This document shows positions 59,691-64,000 of a stretch of 64,000 nucleotides of DNA, one piece after another. The stretch lies in NCBI RefSeq assembly GCF_002078875.1, contig NC_034412.1, positions 77,502,136 to 77,566,135 of the forward strand, given 5' to 3'. Every line of letters begins with the position of its first letter. Within the stretch, counting starts at the first letter, position 1. The notes under the pieces are model-generated. The model ran no database searches and had not been told where the DNA came from. It saw nothing but the letters and a program-made list of their open reading frames with translations. This DNA is from Numida meleagris. Lineage: Eukaryota; Chordata; Aves; Galliformes; Numididae. The position numbers were made by a program, and so were the translations under genes.

Positions 59691-62606
59691 TTTTCACTGT
59701 TACTTCAAGATCACTTCAGAACACAAATCTCATTTAATTCAGAGCATTTCTAACAACACTTTCAAAATTCCTACTGTTAATATGTACTCTTTGATTGGGA
59801 GACACACACATAGGAAAGTTCATATTCTAATAGGATTTTTCTTTTGCGACAAATTGTTACTATTTTGAACTTTGAAATTATGCATTTAGCTTTTTGGAAC
59901 CAAACTTGATGAAGAATCAGAATTACGGACAGTTCTTGGCTTATTTTAACTTAGTTCCTTGTTTATCTAACACTTTAAACCTTTTGATATACAGTATCCA
60001 GATCCCATGACCAAAGTTTGACTTTACTTTTGACTCTGAAAACTTGTACTTTAATATGTACTTGATGTACATATTAAAACTATGAGTTCAGGAGAAACAA
60101 AACCAAATAGCAACCTTTGAAATTTAGCAGTGAGGTGTAATATAAAATTATGTCCAAATAACAGATCAAGCAAAATATAAGTGACATGTGAAAATGATGT
60201 GAAGCGTAATAAGTAGTCCAACATATAAGTTATTCACATTAAAGTAGTTTTTTCTCCCCTCAGCAAAAACATTTTTAATGTTCATCTTTTGTTTAGCAGA
60301 TTCCAATTCAGATGTAATGTTAATAAAGGAATCTAGTACAAAACACCTTTTTACATGGTTCTCAGATATAATTTGTATAAGTAGTAATTTTTCTGTAGGA
60401 AGGAATAAGGAAAAGGTTTGGTAGGAATACAAGTGGATTAAAAAATTTAGTTATTACCCATTGTATATAATAATATTCCTACAGAAATTAGAGTATATGT
60501 CAGAATAAGCATTATTCTTAATAAATTCCAGATATTGTGACATATTTCTCTGTGATGAAGTTAAACTAAGATCTTTCAGTTATGTCTGAAAGTTTTATTA
60601 GTTGGTTGTTTTTCTTTTTTTTTTCCTGTAAAAATGACTTTTTTCCTATGCCTCTCTTCAACTTTCCTCAGCGAACTTTAAAGTGAATGGAGTGAACAAA
60701 ATTGTACATTTTTCATGCAGTGGTAGTATTCATCAGCTGGCAAAGTAAGCAGCAGGAGACATCCATGGCATTTGAGATTCCAGGTCACATCCCCTTTGCT
60801 TACAGGCAGAAAAGGAACTTTTTAGAACTGCTGCTGAGGTTCCATATCCCTGGGGATTATGCCTGTTTAGGTGATCTCTCAAAGGTACAGTTCATATGCT
60901 TCCAGAATTGTACTATGCTAGAACTTCTTTAAAGCAGCCAGAAGGAGTCCCAGATTTGGATCCTCTTAACTTCAAAGAATAAGCCATTACAATGCATCCA
61001 TATCCTTTGACAATCTTGTTACAAATGCATACTAAAAGGAAATTTTATTTGCCCCAAACTCCACTTCAATCTCATTTTAATTGATAGCTACTGTTTGTAT
61101 TAAATAAATGGACACTGATAATGACACTATAGCCATAAAAGTCCCTAATGGAGCTACATTAAAGCATAAAATCGGACTTATAATTACCAGGGTCTTTTAA
61201 TTTGTCTGGAGAACTAATAAATAGTCTTCAGAAATGAGTTCAATCCATCTCAGATAAAATTGCATAGAGATTCAGTATGCATTGGAGTGTGTGTCAGGTA
61301 AGAGTTTCAGCCACTAGACTAGTTAAGAGAGGAGATTTTATTTATTGTGAATAAGAATTAATGTTGATTTCTAACTGTAAATCTCTACAATCAAGATAAA
61401 CATTATCATGTAGCCAAGTGGAAGCTGCATTCAATATATAAAACAAGATTTGGTCTGTACAAGAGGAGTTGCAGCCCAGCCGCTTAAAATACAGGTTTAA
61501 AAAAGGGGGAAAAAAAAATCAATTAACAACTTAATTGTCAAGTCTCTTGGTCACTGCAAGGATTAAACACACACAGTCACTCTAAATAAGGGTTACAGAT
61601 TTCATCCTACACTCACAAGTTGGAGTTTGTGATCTGTAAACCCGTGAACATTCTTTCCCTCAACGGTTTATGTTTGGGTCAGCACACACTGACTACATGC
61701 ATTTCACTGACTCATCAACATTTTATATTAGATGATCATCCTAGATTGTATAAAATAGAGTGAAAAGTAGATAAAAGCATCCATTAGTAAGAACGAATTG
61801 CTGTTAGGTTTTCAGCCTCCACAAATACTTTAATATACTGTAAGCGCTGTGTTAAGTAGAGATGGAAAATATCATTAAAGAAGCATAATAGAGGCAGAAA
61901 TACTTTGAGTGAACCTGACTTCTGTTTCCGAAAAGTAAGAAATAAGCGTACTTAACTTTTTTCATTGAATAAGGGATATATTTAAATCTTTCTCTCAGAT
62001 AAGAAGAAATAGTTATGAAAATATTTTCACTCAATCCTTACTCTGCTCCTCCTGTCTTTCCTCTCTCAAGCTTTTTCTGACAGATAGATATTAAAGAGGA
62101 CTTTAAAATAACCATTTTTATCTTTAGACTGTACTGAATTCCACATGGCTGACAATAAGAAAAATAAAAACGGAAACAGTGATTCTAAAGTATTTGCAAT
62201 TATTTTCACTGCTTTATTTATGTGCTTAGTGTGATATAGCTTTAAAGAAATTAGTTATGAAGTGTTCTTACAGACAACTTCAATTCTGGCACATCACTTA
62301 GACTATTTTTATTGAAATCCTAACATATAATCTTCCAATAATTATAATAAAACATTAATAGGAAATTAGATGAATTATGTTTTTTGTGTATTCAAAACAA
62401 AGCACCTTAGCATGAAGAAGCTTTAAAAATACTCCAGCAACTACCATTTTCTTCCATGTAACTATAAAGCTGAGAAATTCAGATTTTTCATAATCTTTAA
62501 CAGCAAGAAAGGTAGAAGACCACTAATGCTCTCCAAGGAACTTCTGTAATGCAGATTGTTGGATGTGTTTTGTTACCTGGGTTATCCTGTATGTTTTGTG
62601 AGACCT
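59691..62606. other. 2.9-kb unique stretch
   Basis: No gene recognised. 61,060-61,260 has a dense, non-repetitive texture with TAATTA and ATAAAA cores; it could be a conserved noncoding element. Short open frames (60,166-60,432 minus; 60,702-60,932 plus) lack motifs. Confidence 0.45.
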
Positions 62607-62611
62607 GAGGG
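62607..62611. repeat. Target-site duplication GAGGG, left copy
   Basis: Directly precedes the LTR end TGTCTCGC; identical to 63,396-63,400. Confidence 0.85.
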
Positions 62612-62711
62612 TGTCTCGCTCTAATTTACAGGAGGGAGAAGGGGTTCTTTTAATATATGTATACCCGACGGCGAGATTAAGACACAACGGGTCAAATGTT
62701 AGCCCAACCAG

Positions 62712-62717
62712 TTTATT
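62712..62717 (-). promoter_or_regulatory. LTR polyadenylation signal AATAAA
   Basis: TTTATT on the plus strand reads AATAAA in the LTR orientation, about 235 bases after the TATA-like element and about 100 before the U5 end. Confidence 0.6.
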
Positions 62718-62944
62718 ACAAATCCGAGTAGCTTAGGGAGATGGGGAAGAGAAGGTGGGCGATAGAAAAGAGATTAAAAAAAAAAAAGCAAGGAGTCTTT
62801 GTAGAAAGCAAGAGAGATAGTCACCACCAGGGGTCCAGCATTGTTTGCAGCGCCGACGTTGATCTTCTTGGGTGATGGGTCATCAGGGCTTGTTGTTCGG
62901 TTGCCAACCGCTTTGGTTGATGAACCCCCTCCAGCAGCAGTATG

Positions 62945-62958
62945 AACTTATAAATAAG
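62945..62958 (-). promoter_or_regulatory. LTR TATA-like element
   Basis: In LTR orientation CTTATTTATAAG, upstream of the polyadenylation signal and downstream of the AP-1 duplication, where an LTR core promoter is expected. Confidence 0.4.
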
Positions 62959-62966
62959 TCCAAATT

Positions 62967-63034
62967 GGTCGAGTCAGCTCTCTTTGGAGTGACAGTTAGT
63001 GGTTGAGTCAGCTCTCTCTGGAGCGGCAGCTTCT
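62967..63034 (-). promoter_or_regulatory. U3 34-bp tandem duplication with AP-1 core
   Basis: Two 34-bp units (62,967-63,000 and 63,001-63,034) match at 27 of 34 positions. The second contains a perfect AP-1 core TGAGTCA (63,004-63,010); the first has CGAGTCA. Duplicated enhancer units in U3 are common in retroviral LTRs. Confidence 0.6.
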
Positions 63035-63395
63035 GGCTTTGGGATCTCAGCAGAAAACCCATCTTCTGGGCCTTGCCAGCAGATAAGAGGGAGCAGGGAG
63101 GTGCCCACCCGCATCCTGTTTTTCCACAGGATACGATGGTATCGTTCCCCAGTCTCACATACCAAGCTGGCGCTACTTGGTCACAGGCCAGATCTTCCAC
63201 CAGTAAACACTCCTGAGCACTCTCTTCCTGGGGCAAACAGCCCTGAAGGAAATGCTTTTGAATGTTCACACAGTGATGTTGATGGCCACACAGCGACACT
63301 CACCATTTGCCTCTTTGGTAAGTCAGTTAGAGTCTTATCACAAAACATACCTCAGAAAGCAAGCTTTGAGCCAAAAGAAAATAAGGGTGCAGACA

Positions 63396-63400
63396 GAGGG
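63396..63400. repeat. Target-site duplication GAGGG, right copy
   Basis: Directly follows the LTR end GTGCAGACA; identical to 62,607-62,611. Confidence 0.85.
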
Positions 63401-63801
63401 ATTTTGAAACTCAGCAGTAAACTGGAATAAATGTTGCACATGGGCATGTTTTCTAATGATTGGAAACAATTAGACATTTTAGTGCACCTAAGAATATCTT
63501 TGACAAAGAATAAATATATTTGCATACTTTTATCAGTTTTCTCTTAAACATAAGTTCCTTTTTATTAGTTTTAAAAATTATCTACTTTCCATTTGTCACA
63601 TTCAATTTTCTGCTCAAGTCATTCCTTATTACTACTAGAAATATAGACAAAAGATATTATCAATAATAAGATATTGACATTATTAATAATGGTGTTAGTA
63701 AACACTTTGTAGAAGTTCCTAAAGATAGCTTTGGGTTTTCAAATGCACTTCTCTTTCTGTAAGAACAGCTGTTGCTGCACTAAGACTGCTGAATATAATA
63801 C
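63401..63801. other. Unique spacer between two LTRs
   Basis: A+T-rich; no gene recognised. Confidence 0.5.
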
Positions 63802-64000
63802 TGCACTGGGAGTCCGGTGGCAAGGTATTGGCACTAGGGGGCTGCGTGGGTTGCTTCAGTGAGAAGAGACAGCCGGTTCTACTTAAGCCTACCAATCAAA
63901 TTGGTGGCACCTCAGTGAAAACATAGTTAAGAAAGTGCAGAAACTGCTAGTAATGAGAAAGTGTCAGAGAAAATCTCAGGCATACAAAATCAGAGAAGAA
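63802..64000 (+). mobile_element. ERV LTR (family A), 5' part, cut by window end
   Basis: From TGCACTGGGAGTCCGGTGGC onward it follows the family A LTR start: 'GGCAAGGTATTGGCACTAGG', GGGCTGCGTGGGTTGCTTC, then GGTGGCACCTCAGTGAAAAC and ATAGTTAAGAAAG. It aligns with the beginning of the copy at 19,067. The rest lies beyond the window. Confidence 0.6.

Larger units (their letters stand above)
62612..63395 (-). mobile_element. Solo ERV LTR (family C), complete
   Basis: A 784-bp LTR on the minus strand running from TGTCTGCACC (63,395 leftward) to GCGAGACA (62,612). Its ends form the inverted pair TGTCT/AGACA. GAGGG flanks both sides (62,607-62,611 and 63,396-63,400). In transcription order: U3 with a 34-bp tandem duplication and an AP-1 core, a TATA-like element near 62,950, AATAAA at 62,717-62,712, then U5. 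No internal viral genes remain. The open frames at 62,883-63,299, 62,974-63,165 and 62,999-63,430 are shadows of LTR sequence. Confidence 0.92.

Noticed and set aside
62883..63430. Overlapping open frames of 138 (minus) and 143 (plus) codons
   Set aside because: They cover LTR U3/R sequence, which is G+C-richer and so has fewer stops; no retroviral protein motif. The plus frame runs past the LTR end into unique DNA.
1..64000. CRISPR arrays, tRNA or rRNA genes, bacterial operons, a new defence system
   Set aside because: No regularly spaced direct repeats, no tRNA-like cloverleaf boxes or rRNA sequence seen, and all recognisable coding traces are CR1 remnants. The sequence is eukaryotic repeat-bearing DNA.

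Overview
The window looks like bird nuclear DNA, most likely galliform (chicken-like). The evidence is many CR1 LINE copies ending in the ATTCTATG-type 3' microsatellite, LTR families resembling known avian solo LTRs, an AT-rich background, and no operons, ribosome sites or compact genes. I find no intact host gene, tRNA, rRNA or CRISPR array. It reads as an intergenic or intronic repeat-bearing stretch. Nearly every recognisable open reading frame is a decayed piece of a retrotransposon. Family assignments rest on remembered consensus features, not on a database search.

Layout. 1-225 is the 3' part of an LTR (plus strand). 671-13,695 is mostly unique AT-rich DNA with CR1 pieces (671-965, 7973-8278, 9724-10,340) and a textbook solo LTR (10,661-11,169) with a GTATC target duplication. 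A 1.1-kb minus-strand CR1 lies at 13,695-14,805. A nearly full-length LTR of another family lies at 19,067-20,026. 24,207-32,166 is the densest repeat block: a young CR1 with 312 open codons, an older CR1 that keeps endonuclease and reverse-transcriptase remnants, an ERV LTR with a tail, a 1.75-kb CR1, and a second LTR. Smaller CR1 pieces follow at 33.5, 38.8, 40.5, 45.3, 46.2, 51.2, 53.1, 55.2 and 56.8 kb. LTR remnants follow at 52.6 and 59.2 kb. The window ends with a 784-bp solo LTR (62,612-63,395, minus) flanked by GAGGG, then the start of another LTR at 63,802. By hand count CR1 covers about 17% and LTR sequence about 8% of the window.

The most notable structure is at the two ends. LTRs of one family lie in opposite orientation about 62 kb apart and differ by only about five substitutions over 225 bases, which makes them possible substrates for inversion. 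Other points are a 34-bp duplicated AP-1-containing unit in the solo LTR U3, a likely hAT-Charlie transposon terminus at 43.4 kb with a TCTAG target, a perfect 12-bp hairpin at 22.7 kb, a 77-base A run at 42.4 kb, a 137-base purine tract at 45.1 kb, an unclassified two-copy inverted repeat, and an unexplained G+C-rich patch at 55.5-55.85 kb. I found no convincing new multi-gene system. The elements do not work together as a pathway; they are independent insertions of different ages.
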